Below, one piece after another: positions 1 to 9,492 of a DNA stretch of 64,000 nucleotides (position 1 is the first letter of the stretch; each line of letters begins with the position of its first letter). Source of the stretch: Acinetobacter haemolyticus CIP 64.3 = MTCC 9819 (GTDB lineage Bacteria; Pseudomonadota; Gammaproteobacteria; Pseudomonadales; Moraxellaceae); NCBI RefSeq assembly GCF_000369065.1, contig NZ_KB849799.1, positions 62,001 to 126,000 on the forward strand, read 5' to 3'. The notes below the pieces were generated by a model. The model had not been told where the DNA came from. It saw nothing but the letters and a program-made list of their open reading frames with translations, and searched no databases. The translations under genes and the position numbers were made by a program.

Positions 1-548
1 AAAGTTTGCATGATAAGGGTTTTGAAGTTTTTCTTGATTTAAAGTTTCATGATATTCCAAATACTACAGCACAAGCTGTATGCGCGGCTGCTGATTTAGG
101 GGTGTGGATGGTGAACGTTCACGCATCTGGCGGTCGTAAGATGATGGAAACTTGTGTGGAGCGTCTTAAAGCAGGAAATTATCAAACCCAATTGATTGCA
201 GTTACTGTTTTAACTTCGATGGGTCGTGAAGACTTGCGTGATATAGGTTTAGATATTGAGCCTGTTGAGCAAGTGCAGCGTTTAGCTAAACTCACTCAGG
301 AAAGTGGTTTGGATGGTGTGGTTTGTTCAGCGCAAGAAGCAAAAATTCTTCGTCAAATGCTCGGCCAAGACTTCGCATTGGTTACTCCAGGAATTCGTCC
401 AGCAGGATCAAGTGCTGATGATCAAAAGCGTATTGTGACACCGAAACAAGCGATACAAGATGGTTCTACTCATTTGGTAATTGGTCGCCCAATCACTAAA
501 GCAGAGAATCCGACAGCGATGCTAAAATCGATTTTAGCTTCAATTTAA
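1..548 (+). CDS. pyrF: Orotidine 5'-phosphate decarboxylase, 5'-truncated by window edge
   Basis: Decarboxylates OMP to UMP, the last step of de novo pyrimidine synthesis in the cytoplasm. The reading frame is open from the window edge, so the start codon lies upstream and only about the last 180 residues are present. The visible part has the family core: [10 protein letters not shown] carries the catalytic Lys and Asp pair, VTPGIRP lies near the phosphate site, and a [10 protein letters not shown] block sits near the C terminus. The TAA stop at 546-548 overlaps the end of the convergent lysO gene by a few bases, with no terminator between them. The identification is firm; only the N terminus is missing. 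Confidence 0.95.
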   Translation, partial: SLHDKGFEVFLDLKFHDIPNTTAQAVCAAADLGVWMVNVHASGGRKMMETCVERLKAGNYQTQLIAVTVLTSMGREDLRDIGLDIEPVEQVQRLAKLTQESGLDGVVCSAQEAKILRQMLGQDFALVTPGIRPAGSSADDQKRIVTPKQAIQDGSTHLVIGRPITKAENPTAMLKSILASI

Positions 549-1462
549 AATTTTAAGTTTAAAAATAGACTGATTAACAGTGGCGCGAGCAAGGATAAAA
601 TTAATCCGCTCATCATGGCGTGTGGTACGTAATGCGTGCCACATGATTGTTTAACCATTGCTAAAGTTACATCCATCGACGTTGCGCCTGCACTAGAAAT
701 TGCTGATCGTGGAAAACGCCAGCCTAAACAATACATCAATAGAATTGCAAAAATCTCTCTAAATAAATCAGTAAGCAGTGCAATACCACCAAGTTTAGCT
801 GAGTGTAATTCAGTAAACACAATTCCTGACATTGAATACCAACCGTAGCCCTGTGCTAATGCGAGAACTTCGTTTAATTTATAGTGATCTGATAGAATAA
901 AATAGTTAAAGATAGAAGCAAGACAAGAACCAATAATAGCAGCAACAGGAACAAGCAAAATTTTCCAACTTAACCAACTGCGATCAAATTGGGTAAAGGC
1001 GAGTTCGATACCGATTAAGAAGATAAAAATAAGTAATAGATACCAACTGTTGAATGGTATATGTACATCAAAATTTTTGATCAATAAGCCTATTGCAACA
1101 CCTATTGCAAGTGCCAAAAATGCTTTAGCGATATTTTTCAATGCATTTAAAAACAAGCGTAATGATATTTTGCCTTGAACACTTTGGCGATCAATCAGTT
1201 TATAAGTGAATAAACAAATAAAGAAAGCACCAATAGATGTTGTAAATGCAATCAGTAAAGCTGGAGGAAGAATAGCGACAGGATTTTCAATATGATTGAG
1301 GGCTTGAGTTAACTCAAAAGCTACACTGATCAATAAAATATAAGAAAAATAAGGAAGAATTTTAAAAACAAGTTGTTTTATCTGGAAAGATAAGTGAGGG
1401 GCAATAAAGTAGCCTAATGAAATTACGATAAATATTTGGAGAATCAGAATAAGAGATTGCAT
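545..1462 (-). CDS. lysO: Lysine exporter LysO family membrane protein
   Basis: A 305-residue, very hydrophobic protein with about eight predicted membrane segments. It resembles the LysO (YbjE, DUF340) family, which exports lysine and its toxic analogue thialysine across the inner membrane. The block with [10 protein letters not shown] followed by [14 protein letters not shown] is typical of the second half of this family. The ATG at 1462 is forced: an in-frame TGA lies 15 bases upstream. No Shine-Dalgarno is visible, because a terminator hairpin with its U-run ends exactly at the start codon. The 3' end overlaps pyrF tail to tail. The family assignment is good; the substrate is inferred from family knowledge. 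Confidence 0.82.
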   Translation of the reverse strand: MQSLILILQIFIVISLGYFIAPHLSFQIKQLVFKILPYFSYILLISVAFELTQALNHIENPVAILPPALLIAFTTSIGAFFICLFTYKLIDRQSVQGKISLRLFLNALKNIAKAFLALAIGVAIGLLIKNFDVHIPFNSWYLLLIFIFLIGIELAFTQFDRSWLSWKILLVPVAAIIGSCLASIFNYFILSDHYKLNEVLALAQGYGWYSMSGIVFTELHSAKLGGIALLTDLFREIFAILLMYCLGWRFPRSAISSAGATSMDVTLAMVKQSCGTHYVPHAMMSGLILSLLAPLLISLFLNLKF

Positions 1463-1491
1463 AAAAAAAGCAGGTCACGAATAACCTGCTT
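1461..1491 (-). terminator. Intrinsic terminator of the monooxygenase gene, abutting lysO start
   Basis: Arms AAGCAGGT (1468-1475) and ACCTGCTT (1484-1491) form an 8-bp stem. On the minus strand they are followed by seven T residues that run straight into the ATG of lysO. It would end transcripts of the upstream monooxygenase gene, and it also occupies the position where a lysO ribosome binding site should be. Confidence 0.8.
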
Positions 1492-1509
1492 ATTATGAAG
1501 AATTATTGC

Positions 1510-3024
1510 TTAAGCTGCATCGACTTTTGTATCAATTGCTGTACTGATAAAATTGTAATCCGCAACATTCACCTTGCGGGTTTCTAACCAATATTTCCAA
1601 GTATACGTTGGCCACAAAGAAAAGTTTTTACCATCCGCAGCTTGATACCAACTGCTACATCCACCGGCTTGCCATACTGTGCCTTTGAGTTGTTCTTGTA
1701 CACGTTCGTTGAATTGGTCTTGAACTTCTTGTTTGACTTCAATTGCTTGAGTGCCTGTTTTATCAACTGTTTGAATCAATTGTAGAATGTAGTTTACTTG
1801 TGATTCAATCATAAAAATCACAGAGTTATGGCCAAGAATTGTGTTTGGACCTAAAAGCTGGAAAAGGTTAGGGAAGTTTTTAGTTGCAATACCATAATAA
1901 CTCTCAGCGCCATCTTTCCAAGCTTGTTTAAGCTCAATGCCATTTCGACCCACACAGTCAAAATGTTTTAAGTAGATACGTGGATCCGTAATAAAACCTG
2001 TACCATAGATCAAACAGTCAATCTGACGCTCTTTACCATCTTTGGTGATAATGCCATTTGCTGTGATTTCTTGAATACCATCAGTTACTAGTTCAACATT
2101 TTTACGGTTAAACGTAGGGAAGTATTTGTTTGAAATCAAAATACGTTTACAACCCATAACAAAATCTGGGGTAAGCTTCTTCGCTAAGGCTTTGTCTTTG
2201 ACTTGGAAACGAATAAAGGCTTCGGCAAGTTTTTGACCATATTTCATAATTTGTGGTTGCACAATTGGTACAACACGCGACTCGTTGCTCCAATACAAAC
2301 GACTACGATGAATTTGGCGATAAATATTTGAAGCTTTAAATAACGATTTACTTATTTTTGAATATTTACGTTCATCACGTGGAATTACCCAGGCTGCTGT
2401 ACGTTGGAAAACATAGAGTTGCTTAACCTCAGGTGCAATCTCTGGAATATATTGAATAGCACTACCACCTGTACCAATCGATGCAACTGATTTTCCATTT
2501 AAATCGTAATCGTGTTCCCATTTAGATGAATGAAATACTTTACCTTTAAATTTCTCAATGCCTTTGATATGTGGAATTTGTGGAACATGCAATGGACCAG
2601 AAGCAAAAATTACGAATTGTGCTTCTAGTGTTGGTTGGTCTTTAAAATCTAGAGTCCAAACATTACGGTTTTCATCAAATTCAGCATGTGTTACTTCATG
2701 ATTAAACTTGCAATAATCCTTTAATTTGTATTGCTCTGTAATATCCTGAATATAACCAAAAATTTCATCTGCTTCGGCATATCGCTTGGACCAATCTGTC
2801 TTTGGCGCAAAGGAAAGAGAATACATATGTGATTGGACGTCACATGCAGCACCAGGATATTGGTTTTCTCGCCATGTTCCACCAACATCGTTGGTTTTTT
2901 CTAAGATAACAAAATCATTGATTTGACTTTGCAACAAGCGAATCGCCATAGCTAAACCACCAAAACCTGCACCAATAATCGCAACTTTTGTTTTTTGAAT
3001 AGCATTTTTGGTTACATCACGCAT
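1510..3024 (-). CDS. Flavin-containing (Baeyer-Villiger type) monooxygenase
   Basis: A 504-residue FAD/NADPH monooxygenase. A first dinucleotide-binding motif GAGFGG lies at residues 18-23. The GGTWRENQYPGAACD block (about 48-62) is typical of FAD-linked BVMO-like enzymes. The segment FKGKVFHSSKWE (159-170) matches the type I BVMO fingerprint FxGxxxHxxxW except that the final P/D is E. A second Rossmann motif GTGGSA is at 184-189. Such enzymes oxidise ketones to esters, or hydroxylate other small molecules; the substrate cannot be read from sequence. The gene diverges from an AraC-type regulator, as is common for inducible monooxygenases, so that regulator probably controls it. The ATG at 3024 has an AGGA-type site upstream. 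Confidence 0.88.
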   Translation of the reverse strand: MRDVTKNAIQKTKVAIIGAGFGGLAMAIRLLQSQINDFVILEKTNDVGGTWRENQYPGAACDVQSHMYSLSFAPKTDWSKRYAEADEIFGYIQDITEQYKLKDYCKFNHEVTHAEFDENRNVWTLDFKDQPTLEAQFVIFASGPLHVPQIPHIKGIEKFKGKVFHSSKWEHDYDLNGKSVASIGTGGSAIQYIPEIAPEVKQLYVFQRTAAWVIPRDERKYSKISKSLFKASNIYRQIHRSRLYWSNESRVVPIVQPQIMKYGQKLAEAFIRFQVKDKALAKKLTPDFVMGCKRILISNKYFPTFNRKNVELVTDGIQEITANGIITKDGKERQIDCLIYGTGFITDPRIYLKHFDCVGRNGIELKQAWKDGAESYYGIATKNFPNLFQLLGPNTILGHNSVIFMIESQVNYILQLIQTVDKTGTQAIEVKQEVQDQFNERVQEQLKGTVWQAGGCSSWYQAADGKNFSLWPTYTWKYWLETRKVNVADYNFISTAIDTKVDAA

Positions 3025-3065
3025 AGTCTACGTCCTACACAGCTAAATTTTGTGCAAGTTTAACG

Positions 3066-3104
3066 GTTTTACCAAGATTAAATATGATTGTATAGACGTA
3101 AAAC
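3066..3104. promoter_or_regulatory. Inverted repeat between monooxygenase and AraC-type regulator
   Basis: GTTTTAC at 3066-3072 and its exact reverse complement GTAAAAC at 3098-3104 are separated by 25 bases in the 155-base divergent promoter region. Placement suggests a regulator site, possibly for the neighbouring AraC-type protein. With only seven bases per arm in AT-rich DNA, chance is a real alternative. Confidence 0.3.
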
Positions 3105-3179
3105 TTGATCATTTCGGCAATTCATTTAGCTATTTTTTTATAGTACAACATTAAAGTTTTGAGAATTAGATTTAGAATT

Positions 3180-4199
3180 ATGAAAAGATCTATCCTCGGA
3201 TTGATGTATTTGATTCAAGGCATGCGTCATGTTGGAATAGATGTGGATACACGTTTAGCCCAAATGGGAATACATGCTGACGCTTTAGATCCAAGTTCAA
3301 TCATTGCGGATGAGATTGAGTGGGATATTCTGCAGCATATTAGTCAAGATGTTTCACCTGAACAAGGTTTGTTTATTGGTCAGCATTATGCATTAGCAGG
3401 TTATGGTCCATTTCTTATGCTTTTGGTGACCAGTAATACTTTAGAAAAAGCTTTGCTAAATGGAATCCGATTTCAACAGCTCACACATCTATTTGGTTCT
3501 TTAAAATTAGATATTCAAGAAGATTTTATTCATTTGGCATATCAACCGATTGATCTCGAAACACATTTGGGGCATTTGAGAGCGCAGTGTGAAATCTCGG
3601 GAACCTATAAATTCCTACAAGATATTTTTAAAATGATGGGATTAGAGATTCCTAAAATAAAGATTGAATTACCCTTTAAAAGGCCAAAAGATTTACACTT
3701 GATCGCTTCCTACCAAGATTATTATGGTGTGGATGTGAAGTTTGGTTGCGAGCAAGCTGCATTTATGATGGAGAATACACAACTTTTAGAAACTAAAATT
3801 CCATCTGCGGATATCCTGACCTATCGAATTTATGAAGAAAAATGCCTATCCGATTTGGAGCTGTTAGAGAAGGTCGCGCATTTAGATGTGACAATAGTTG
3901 ATTATGTGGAAGGTTATCTCGAATTGCAAAATGGGGTCATACCGACCATGTGTGAGACAGCATGCGCACTCAAAATTCCTGAGCGAACGCTAAGGCATCA
4001 ATTGCAGCAAATGCAGACCAGCTATAAAGAAATCCGTGAAAGGCTTATCAAGAAAAAGGCAATAAAATTTATTGAAGCAAGTACATATTCAGTTGAACAG
4101 ATTGCAGAAATGTTGGGTTATTCTGAACCTGCTGCCTTTAATCATGCATTTAAACGATGGTTTGGACAGAGTCCTCGACAGTATAACCGAAATCATTAA
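3180..4199 (+). CDS. AraC-family transcriptional regulator
   Basis: About 339 residues. The N-terminal two thirds resemble the arabinose-binding-type domain found in OruR/ArgR-like AraC regulators, and the C terminus is an AraC helix-turn-helix. In the latter, ACALKIPERTLRHQL forms the first recognition region, and VEQIAEMLGYSEPAAFNHAFKRWFGQSPRQY is the conserved second half. I chose the ATG at 3180; a TTG seven codons upstream (3159) is the only alternative and has no better ribosome site. It is divergent from the flavin monooxygenase and is its likely activator. The inducer is unknown. Confidence 0.87.
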   Translation: MKRSILGLMYLIQGMRHVGIDVDTRLAQMGIHADALDPSSIIADEIEWDILQHISQDVSPEQGLFIGQHYALAGYGPFLMLLVTSNTLEKALLNGIRFQQLTHLFGSLKLDIQEDFIHLAYQPIDLETHLGHLRAQCEISGTYKFLQDIFKMMGLEIPKIKIELPFKRPKDLHLIASYQDYYGVDVKFGCEQAAFMMENTQLLETKIPSADILTYRIYEEKCLSDLELLEKVAHLDVTIVDYVEGYLELQNGVIPTMCETACALKIPERTLRHQLQQMQTSYKEIRERLIKKKAIKFIEASTYSVEQIAEMLGYSEPAAFNHAFKRWFGQSPRQYNRNH

Positions 4200-4317
4200 A
4201 TGATTAAAAATGGAACATTATGATGTTTAAACTACATGATAATTAAGCCTAAAATCTAATGTCTTTGAACTCAATGTTCGATATAATTTTTCTCAATTAA
4301 AATTGTAATAACACCTT

Positions 4318-5463
4318 ATGTTAAATTCTAAGCCAGACTCGCATAGCACTGCATACATTCCAACATCACCTGCTGAGCGTTATGCTCAAGCACTTGAGTC
4401 AGGACAGTTCATGCCTGATGAAGCACAAGCTCAGGCAGTTCAAGAGCTAGATCGCGTGTGGAAAGAGTTGCTCACTCGTTATAAAGCATCGAAGAAAGCT
4501 TTTAGACGATTCCGTCGTCAAACCTATCCGAAAGGTGTTTATATGTGGGGTGGTGTAGGACGTGGTAAGACATGGTTAATGGATCAATTTTATGAGTCAG
4601 TACCATTCCGTCGAAAAACACGTATGCATTTCCATCACTTTATGCAACATGTACATAAAGAGTTAAACAAACTTTCAGGTCAGCGTAATCCTTTGGATTT
4701 GGTCGCAGATCAAATCTACAAAAATGCAGTGGTGATCTGTTTTGATGAATTCTTTGTATCGAATGTTACAGATGCAATGATCATTAGTGATTTATTCCAG
4801 AAGTTGTTTGAGCGGGGTATTACTTTAGTTGCTACCTCAAATATTGCTCCTGAAGGTTTGTATAAAAACGGGATTCATCGAGATCGTTTCTTGCCGACAA
4901 TTGCATTGGTTCAGAAAAATTGTACCGTTTTGAATGTTGATGCTGGTATCGATTACCGTTTACGGGTATTAAAGCAAGCACAGTTGTTTAAGCATCCGCT
5001 TGGTAATGATGTGCAGGCATGGATGGCTGAGCGTTTTAGCGCTTTAACCCAAACACAAGTACAATCAAACTCTCCGATTATGATTAACAATCGTGTTGTT
5101 GAGACTTTGGGGCATACTGAAGACGTATTGTGGTGTGAGTTTTCTGAACTATGTTTTAAACCGCGTAGCCCAGCAGATTTCATCGAAATTGCAAACATAT
5201 ACAATACTGTTTTAGTCAGTAATGTACCACATTTGACGGATTTCTTATCTGAAGGGACACGTCGCTTTATTTATTTGGTCGATGAATTCTATGACCGTGG
5301 GGTAAAGTTGTTATTAACCTCAGAGGATTCGATTATTGATTTATATAAAGGCGATAAATTAGCATTTGAAATTGAACGGACACGTTCAAGATTACTTGAA
5401 ATGCAGTCAGATGATTATTTAAATTCTGAGCATCGACAAATACAAATTGCAAAAACTTCATGA
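4318..5463 (+). CDS. zapE: Cell division protein ZapE (AFG1-like ATPase)
   Basis: A 381-residue P-loop ATPase of the AFG1/ZapE family, which in E. coli associates with the Z-ring and affects FtsZ bundling under stress or low oxygen. Walker A GGVGRGKT is at residues 78-85 and Walker B VVICFDEF at 138-145. The C-terminal block HRQIQ... and the internal LYKGDKLAFEIERTRSRLLEM are typical. Length matches the family (about 375). The gene stands alone, with a terminator directly after its stop. Confidence 0.93.
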   Translation: MLNSKPDSHSTAYIPTSPAERYAQALESGQFMPDEAQAQAVQELDRVWKELLTRYKASKKAFRRFRRQTYPKGVYMWGGVGRGKTWLMDQFYESVPFRRKTRMHFHHFMQHVHKELNKLSGQRNPLDLVADQIYKNAVVICFDEFFVSNVTDAMIISDLFQKLFERGITLVATSNIAPEGLYKNGIHRDRFLPTIALVQKNCTVLNVDAGIDYRLRVLKQAQLFKHPLGNDVQAWMAERFSALTQTQVQSNSPIMINNRVVETLGHTEDVLWCEFSELCFKPRSPADFIEIANIYNTVLVSNVPHLTDFLSEGTRRFIYLVDEFYDRGVKLLLTSEDSIIDLYKGDKLAFEIERTRSRLLEMQSDDYLNSEHRQIQIAKTS

Positions 5464-5469
5464 TTTAAA

Positions 5470-5498
5470 AAAGGCATTCTTCGGAATGTCTTTTTTTA
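5470..5498 (+). terminator. Intrinsic terminator after zapE
   Basis: Stem of AAAGGCATTC and GAATGTCTTT around a TTCG tetraloop, with one G-T pair, followed by a run of T. It starts a few bases after the zapE stop codon. Confidence 0.88.
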
Positions 5499-5696
5499 TG
5501 AATTTAAGTAGAGAGCACTTTATTCTTGCTTGAATTTTGTTATAACTACATAGGTTTGAACCTTGAATAAGGGTGATAACACTAAACAGTAAGGACATAA
5601 GACATAAGCTTTTCCCAGAACAAGAAATTTAATTTTTGTCAATACTACATGTTGGGAAAATGCTTACTATTTAGGAATGTGATATTACTATTCAGG

Positions 5697-5718
5697 CTAG
5701 TATAAATCGGTATACTAG
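5697..5718. promoter_or_regulatory. Palindromic operator candidate upstream of glcB
   Basis: CTAGTATA (5697-5704), six bases, then its exact reverse complement TATACTAG (5711-5718), centred about 50 bases before the glcB ATG. Inside it, TATAAAT is a plausible -10 element, so a repressor here would block the promoter. Which regulator binds is unknown. Confidence 0.5.
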
Positions 5719-5757
5719 GTTTCTTGTTATAAAAAGTTAGCACCATCAGGAAAGACA

Positions 5758-7920
5758 ATGACTGTACGTATTCAACAAGGCAAGCTAGCGATTGCTAAAG
5801 AACTTTACGATTTAATCGAAAATGAAGCTTTACCAGGTTCTGGTTTAGATAGTGAAACTTACTGGAAAAACTTCGAGCAAGTCGTTGTTGATCTTAGTCC
5901 AAAGAACAAAGCGTTATTGGCTAAGCGTGAAGAGCTTCAAGCTAAAATTGATGAGTGGCATCGCAATAATAAATTTGAACTCAATGCATATAAAGCATTC
6001 TTAACTGAAATTGGTTATTTAGTGCCAGAAGTAGAAGATTTCAAAGTTACAACTGAAAATGTTGACGAAGAAATTGCTTTATTAGCAGGGCCTCAGTTAG
6101 TGGTACCTGTACGTAATGCACGTTACTGCTTGAATGCTGCAAACGCTCGTTGGGGTTCATTGTACGACGCGCTTTATGGTACGGATGTAATTTCTGAAGA
6201 AAATGGTGCGGAAAAAGGCAAAGGCTATAACCCAGTTCGTGGCGACAAAGTTATTGCTTTTGCAAAAGATTTCTTAAACCAAACCTTCCCGTTGGCGCAA
6301 GGTTCGCATGCAGATGCAACAAAATATGCAGTTGACCATAATCGTTTAGTTGTAAGTTTAAAAGATGGCTCAACTACGAGCTTAGAACATGAAGCACAAT
6401 TTGTTGGTTTTAATGGTGAAGCTGCCAACCCAACAGAAATTGTTTTATTAAATAATGGCTTGCACGTTATTATTGATATCGATGCGAATAGCCCTGTAGG
6501 TAAAACTGATGCAGCTGGTGTCAAAGATTTAACGCTTGAGGCTGCGATCACCACTATTCAAGATTTAGAAGATTCTGTTGCAGCAGTTGATGCAGAAGAG
6601 AAAGTCGAAGGTTATCGTAACTGGTTAGGCTTGATGAAAGGTGACTTACAAGAGTCAATCGAGAAAAATGGTAAAACCATTACTCGTGCTTTGAATAAAG
6701 ACCGCACAGTTCAAAACTTAATTGGTGGTACGACTACTTTACATGGTCGTTCATTAATGCTTCTTCGTAATGTGGGTCACTTGATGACAAACCCAGCGAT
6801 CCTTGTAGATGGTGAGGAAGTATTTGAAGGGATCATGGATGCTTTAGTTACGCCATTACTTACAATTGCTGATATCCGTGGCCAAAACGAGAATCACAAC
6901 TCTCGTAAAGGTTCTATGTACATCGTAAAACCAAAAATGCATGGTCCTGAAGAAGTTGCTTTCGCAGTTGAATTGTTTGAGCGTGCTGAACAAGCGCTTG
7001 GCTTACCAGCTAAAACACTCAAAATCGGTATCATGGACGAAGAACGTCGTACCTCAGTGAATTTGAAGAACTGTATCGCTGCGGCTAAAGATCGTACAAT
7101 CTTCATTAACACAGGTTTCATGGACCGTACGGGTGATGAAATCCATACTTCTATGGAAGCTGCACCAGTTGTACGTAAAGAAGCCGTTAAGACCCAGAAA
7201 TGGATTGCTGCTTATGAAAACCGTAACGTTGCGATTGGTTTAGCATGTGGTTTACAAGGTAAAGCTCAGATTGGTAAAGGCATGTGGCCAAAACCAGATA
7301 GCATGAAAGATATGTTGGCGACTAAGACTGCACATCCAAATGCTGGTGCAACTTGTGCATGGGTTCCATCTCCAACGGGTGCAGTACTTCATGCGTTGCA
7401 TTACCATCAAATCAATGTAAAAGCCCGCCAAGATGAATTGGCTGCGGAAGATATGTTGACACTTGATGACTTATTAACTCCACCATTTGCACCTGAAACA
7501 AATTGGACTGCAGAAGAGTTAAATAATGAGCTTGAGAATAACTGCCAAGGTATTTTAGGTTATGTTGTTCGTTGGGTAGATTTGGGTGTGGGTTGTTCGA
7601 AAGTTCCAGATATCAACAACGTTGGTTTGATGGAAGATCGCGCAACATTACGTATTTCTTCTCAACATGTTGCTAACTGGTTACGTCACGGTATCGTAAC
7701 GCGTGCGCAAGTTGAAGAAGTACTTAAGCGTATGGCTGTAATTGTTGATCAGCAAAATGCGAATGATCCACTTTATACACCAATGGCGCCAAACTTTGAT
7801 GGGATTGCATTCCAAGCTGCTTCTGACTTGATCTTCAAGGGTGCTGAGCAACCATCTGGTTATACAGAGCCATTGTTACACGCTGCTCGTTTAAAACTTA
7901 AAGGTTATACAGGTGACTAA
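5758..7920 (+). CDS. glcB: Malate synthase G
   Basis: A 720-residue malate synthase G, matching the usual length of about 723. It condenses glyoxylate with acetyl-CoA to malate in the glyoxylate shunt and in glycolate use. Visible landmarks are [15 protein letters not shown], which carries the active-site Arg; the [12 protein letters not shown] segment, with the metal-binding Glu region; and [28 protein letters not shown] near the C terminus, which contains the catalytic Asp region. The ribosome site AGGAAA precedes the ATG. No glc or ace partner genes flank it, as usual in Acinetobacter. A palindrome about 40-60 bases upstream suggests transcriptional control. Confidence 0.97.
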   Translation: MTVRIQQGKLAIAKELYDLIENEALPGSGLDSETYWKNFEQVVVDLSPKNKALLAKREELQAKIDEWHRNNKFELNAYKAFLTEIGYLVPEVEDFKVTTENVDEEIALLAGPQLVVPVRNARYCLNAANARWGSLYDALYGTDVISEENGAEKGKGYNPVRGDKVIAFAKDFLNQTFPLAQGSHADATKYAVDHNRLVVSLKDGSTTSLEHEAQFVGFNGEAANPTEIVLLNNGLHVIIDIDANSPVGKTDAAGVKDLTLEAAITTIQDLEDSVAAVDAEEKVEGYRNWLGLMKGDLQESIEKNGKTITRALNKDRTVQNLIGGTTTLHGRSLMLLRNVGHLMTNPAILVDGEEVFEGIMDALVTPLLTIADIRGQNENHNSRKGSMYIVKPKMHGPEEVAFAVELFERAEQALGLPAKTLKIGIMDEERRTSVNLKNCIAAAKDRTIFINTGFMDRTGDEIHTSMEAAPVVRKEAVKTQKWIAAYENRNVAIGLACGLQGKAQIGKGMWPKPDSMKDMLATKTAHPNAGATCAWVPSPTGAVLHALHYHQINVKARQDELAAEDMLTLDDLLTPPFAPETNWTAEELNNELENNCQGILGYVVRWVDLGVGCSKVPDINNVGLMEDRATLRISSQHVANWLRHGIVTRAQVEEVLKRMAVIVDQQNANDPLYTPMAPNFDGIAFQAASDLIFKGAEQPSGYTEPLLHAARLKLKGYTGD

Positions 7921-7944
7921 TTTCGATTAGTTTCTGTGAATCTA

Positions 7945-7980
7945 CAAAGACTCTTCAATTTTGAAGGGTCTTTGTTTTTA
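7945..7980 (+). terminator. Intrinsic terminator after glcB
   Basis: CAAAGACTCTTCAA and TTGAAGGGTCTTTG form a 14-bp stem (one G-T pair) with a two-base loop, followed by TTTTTA. Confidence 0.92.
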
Positions 7981-8055
7981 TAGCTTCAACATATAAAAGC
8001 AAACCAAATTTTTGCTATAATTCTCTTAATTTGATCATTTAGTCGAAACTTAACG

Positions 8056-8676
8056 ATGTCACAAATTTTAAAATTAGATGCTTTACAACAAGCACAAGTT
8101 TCAACCTCTCCGTATCCATATTTTGTAGTAGAAAACTCTATTGTGGATAGTGAGGTAATGGCTGTAATTCAAGACTTCCCAAAAATTGATCAAGGTGGAA
8201 GCTATAATATTGAAGATGTTGAAATCAAACCTAATTTTGATCGTTTCTTAAAGTCTCTTGACACCAAAGAGTTTCGTCAAATCCTAACTGAAAAATTTGA
8301 TGTGGATGTTATGGAACATCCAATGATGATCACATTACGTGGTTATTCACGTCAAAAAGATGGTCGTATTCATTCTGATTCTAAGACTAAGCTGCTCACT
8401 ATTTTGATTTACTTAAATGAGTCTTGGGATGCACCAACTGGCCGTCTTCGCATTTTAAATGATGAAAAAAATATGGATGACTATGTTGAGGAGATTAATG
8501 CTGGCCCGGGTACTCTGGTTGCATTTAAAGTAACTGATAATGGCTGGCACGGATATGTTCCTTATGAAGGGCAGCGTCAGTCGATTCAAATTAACTTTTT
8601 AACAAGTGATAAAGCCAACGCTAAGCATCGTTTTGTACATGGTTTAAGTGCGAAATTGAAAAAGTTATTTAAATAA
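8056..8676 (+). CDS. 2-oxoglutarate/Fe(II)-dependent oxygenase family protein
   Basis: A 206-residue protein with the double-stranded beta-helix iron motif: H106-x-D108 in GRIHSDSKTKLLT, H165 in NGWHGYVPYEG, and R174 just after it, positioned to bind the 2-oxoglutarate carboxylate. It resembles prolyl-4-hydroxylase-like 2OG-Fe(II) oxygenases. These hydroxylate proteins or small molecules; no substrate can be inferred from the neighbours. It is a single-gene unit closed by its own terminator. Confidence 0.85.
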   Translation: MSQILKLDALQQAQVSTSPYPYFVVENSIVDSEVMAVIQDFPKIDQGGSYNIEDVEIKPNFDRFLKSLDTKEFRQILTEKFDVDVMEHPMMITLRGYSRQKDGRIHSDSKTKLLTILIYLNESWDAPTGRLRILNDEKNMDDYVEEINAGPGTLVAFKVTDNGWHGYVPYEGQRQSIQINFLTSDKANAKHRFVHGLSAKLKKLFK

Positions 8677-8691
8677 CCTGTTAAGAAAATT

Positions 8692-8718
8692 AAAGGAGGT
8701 AAAGATACCTCCTTTTTA
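8692..8718 (+). terminator. Intrinsic terminator after the 2OG oxygenase
   Basis: AAAGGAGGTA and TACCTCCTTT form a perfect 10-bp stem around AAGA, followed by TTT. Its 5' arm resembles a strong Shine-Dalgarno, but it is too far from the next start (8757) to serve as one. Confidence 0.88.
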
Positions 8719-8756
8719 AACCATATTTTTATTTAGATTTATTTAATCATCATAGT

Positions 8757-9419
8757 ATGTGTGCCAACTATAAGCCTTTAACACTCGAACAAGCGAAGCA
8801 AATTGAATTGCCATTGATCCCATTTGAATATGTGGATGAAGTTTATCCAAGTTATAAAACACCTTTGCTATTTCAATCAGAACAGAGCTTAGAATGGCGA
8901 GATGTACTGTTTGGGCTTGTACCTAAATGGTCTGAAGACACCAATATTGCCAAACATACTTATAATGCACGGCATGAAACCATTTTTCAGAAACCTAGTT
9001 TTCTTGAAGCAGCATCAAAATGCAAATTTGGTGTTATTCCTGTTGCTGAATTTTATGAAAGCAAATATATCGACGGTAAACCACAGCGTTGGGGAGTACG
9101 TCGAAAAGATGGTCAAGCATTTTATATTGCAGCACTTTACGAAATACGCAAATTAAATGATCAAATTGTGCGTTCTGCAACGATGTTGACTATGAATGCG
9201 ATTGATCATCCTATGATGAAAGAGTTTCATGAACCCGGTGACGTTAAACGATCCGTCGTTGTCATTCCACATGATCGCTTGAATGAGTGGCTTAGTTTAA
9301 AACAACCTAATCAACTTAGTCGTTTTATGTGCGGATTTCCAGTTGAGGAGTTTGAGTGCTCACATGTACCAAAAATAAAAATAGAAAAGGTGACACCTCA
9401 GTTGAATATGTTTGATTGA
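8757..9419 (+). CDS. SRAP-domain protein (HMCES/YedK family)
   Basis: A 220-residue SOS response-associated peptidase domain protein. The family forms a thiazolidine crosslink with abasic sites in single-stranded DNA through Cys2 and so shields them. Cys2 is present directly after the initiator Met, which fixes the start codon. The other conserved positions are visible: N70-A71-R72 in YNARHET and Glu98 in PVAEFYE. A candidate His sits at 158 in MMKEFHEPGD, where many members have a slightly different sequence. No LexA-type operator was noticed upstream. Confidence 0.92.
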   Translation: MCANYKPLTLEQAKQIELPLIPFEYVDEVYPSYKTPLLFQSEQSLEWRDVLFGLVPKWSEDTNIAKHTYNARHETIFQKPSFLEAASKCKFGVIPVAEFYESKYIDGKPQRWGVRRKDGQAFYIAALYEIRKLNDQIVRSATMLTMNAIDHPMMKEFHEPGDVKRSVVVIPHDRLNEWLSLKQPNQLSRFMCGFPVEEFECSHVPKIKIEKVTPQLNMFD

Positions 9420-9446
9420 AGAAAACGAACCAGTAATATAAATGAC

Positions 9447-9472
9447 AAAGGCTTCATGATTGAAGCCTTTGT
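9447..9472. terminator. Bidirectional terminator between SRAP gene and marR-type gene
   Basis: AAAGGCTTCA and TGAAGCCTTT make a perfect 10-bp stem with a TGAT loop between two convergent genes. T-rich sequence follows on both strands, better on the plus strand. Confidence 0.8.
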
Positions 9473-9492
9473 TTATTCATAAAGAAAAACTT

